DNA from: an uncultured Treponema sp.
GTDB taxonomy: Bacteria > Spirochaetota > Spirochaetia > Treponematales > Treponemataceae
Assembly: GCA_905236315.1 (NCBI GenBank)
Contig: CAJOPO010000148.1
Span: forward strand, 1 to 5,075
Reading direction: 5' to 3'
Length of the DNA stretch: 5,075 nucleotides
In this document: piece by piece, positions 4,997 through 5,075 of the stretch
Position numbering within the stretch: position 1 is the first letter of the stretch
Layout: every line of letters begins with the position of its first letter
Program-made: the position numbers and the translations under genes
The notes under the pieces: model-generated
Told to the model about the DNA's origin: nothing
The model's input: only the letters and a program-made list of their open reading frames with translations
The model's database searches: none

Positions 4997-5075
4997 TGCG
5001 AGTTGTAAGTCGCTATAATAGCGCGACTTACAACATCGCATTTTCAAAGTTGCCTCTAAAAACTGAAGTTTTTAG
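4995..5075. repeat. Terminal direct repeat, right copy
   Basis: Identical over all 81 bases to 1-81 and in the same orientation, ending on the last base of the window. It contains the complete long hairpin (4997-5040) and the first 24 bases of the second one (from 5052), which is cut by the window end. Joined to the left copy, it would make a continuous element of about 130 bases with three hairpins (4954-4996, the central one, and the one at 58-85). Confidence 0.97.

Noticed and set aside
4758..5018. Plus-strand open frame running into the right repeat
   Set aside because: It is antisense to the SSB-like gene, has no ribosome site, and crosses the hairpins.
1..5075. CRISPR array
   Set aside because: The repeat occurs only twice, almost 5 kb apart, with genes between.
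1..5075. Insertion sequence or composite transposon
   Set aside because: The ends are direct rather than inverted, and no transposase is encoded.

Overview
The window has six supported protein genes in two convergent blocks, framed by an identical 81-base direct repeat whose copies sit exactly at the first base (1-81) and the last base (4995-5075). Gene content, AT-leaning composition and strong AAGGAG-type ribosome sites point to an anaerobic host-associated bacterium, either a Firmicute-like lineage or a spirochaete such as Treponema. No rRNA, tRNA or lineage marker is present, so this is only a guess.

Left block, plus strand: a strong hairpin repeat (1-85) and a 22-codon open frame with a good ribosome site (121-189) come first. 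Then an isoprenylcysteine carboxylmethyltransferase-like membrane methyltransferase (229-750) and an unrecognised four-helix membrane protein (756-1259) form a tight pair. After an 84-base gap comes a member of the L-2-amino-thiazoline-4-carboxylic acid (ATC) hydrolase family (1344-1976).

Right block, minus strand: a short protein resembling a minimal single-stranded-DNA-binding OB fold (4649-4930), then a YdjG-like protein with two zinc ribbons and two membrane helices (3258-4592), and a YdjI-like SPFH protein with two C-terminal zinc ribbons (2008-3225). The last two resemble part of the Bacillus subtilis ydjFGHI membrane-stress operon, without the PspA partner in view.

Three points deserve attention. 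The repeat is exactly terminal and in direct orientation, which suggests either a circular 4,994-bp molecule (or closed assembly path) or a segment bounded by a multi-hairpin repeat, as in a cassette array. The lead genes of the two main units (229 and 4592) lack a ribosome site and have promoter-like hexamers that place transcription start at or next to the A of the ATG, whereas the genes behind them have strong ribosome sites. Finally, no replication, recombinase or transposase gene is visible, so any mobility would have to be supplied from elsewhere.
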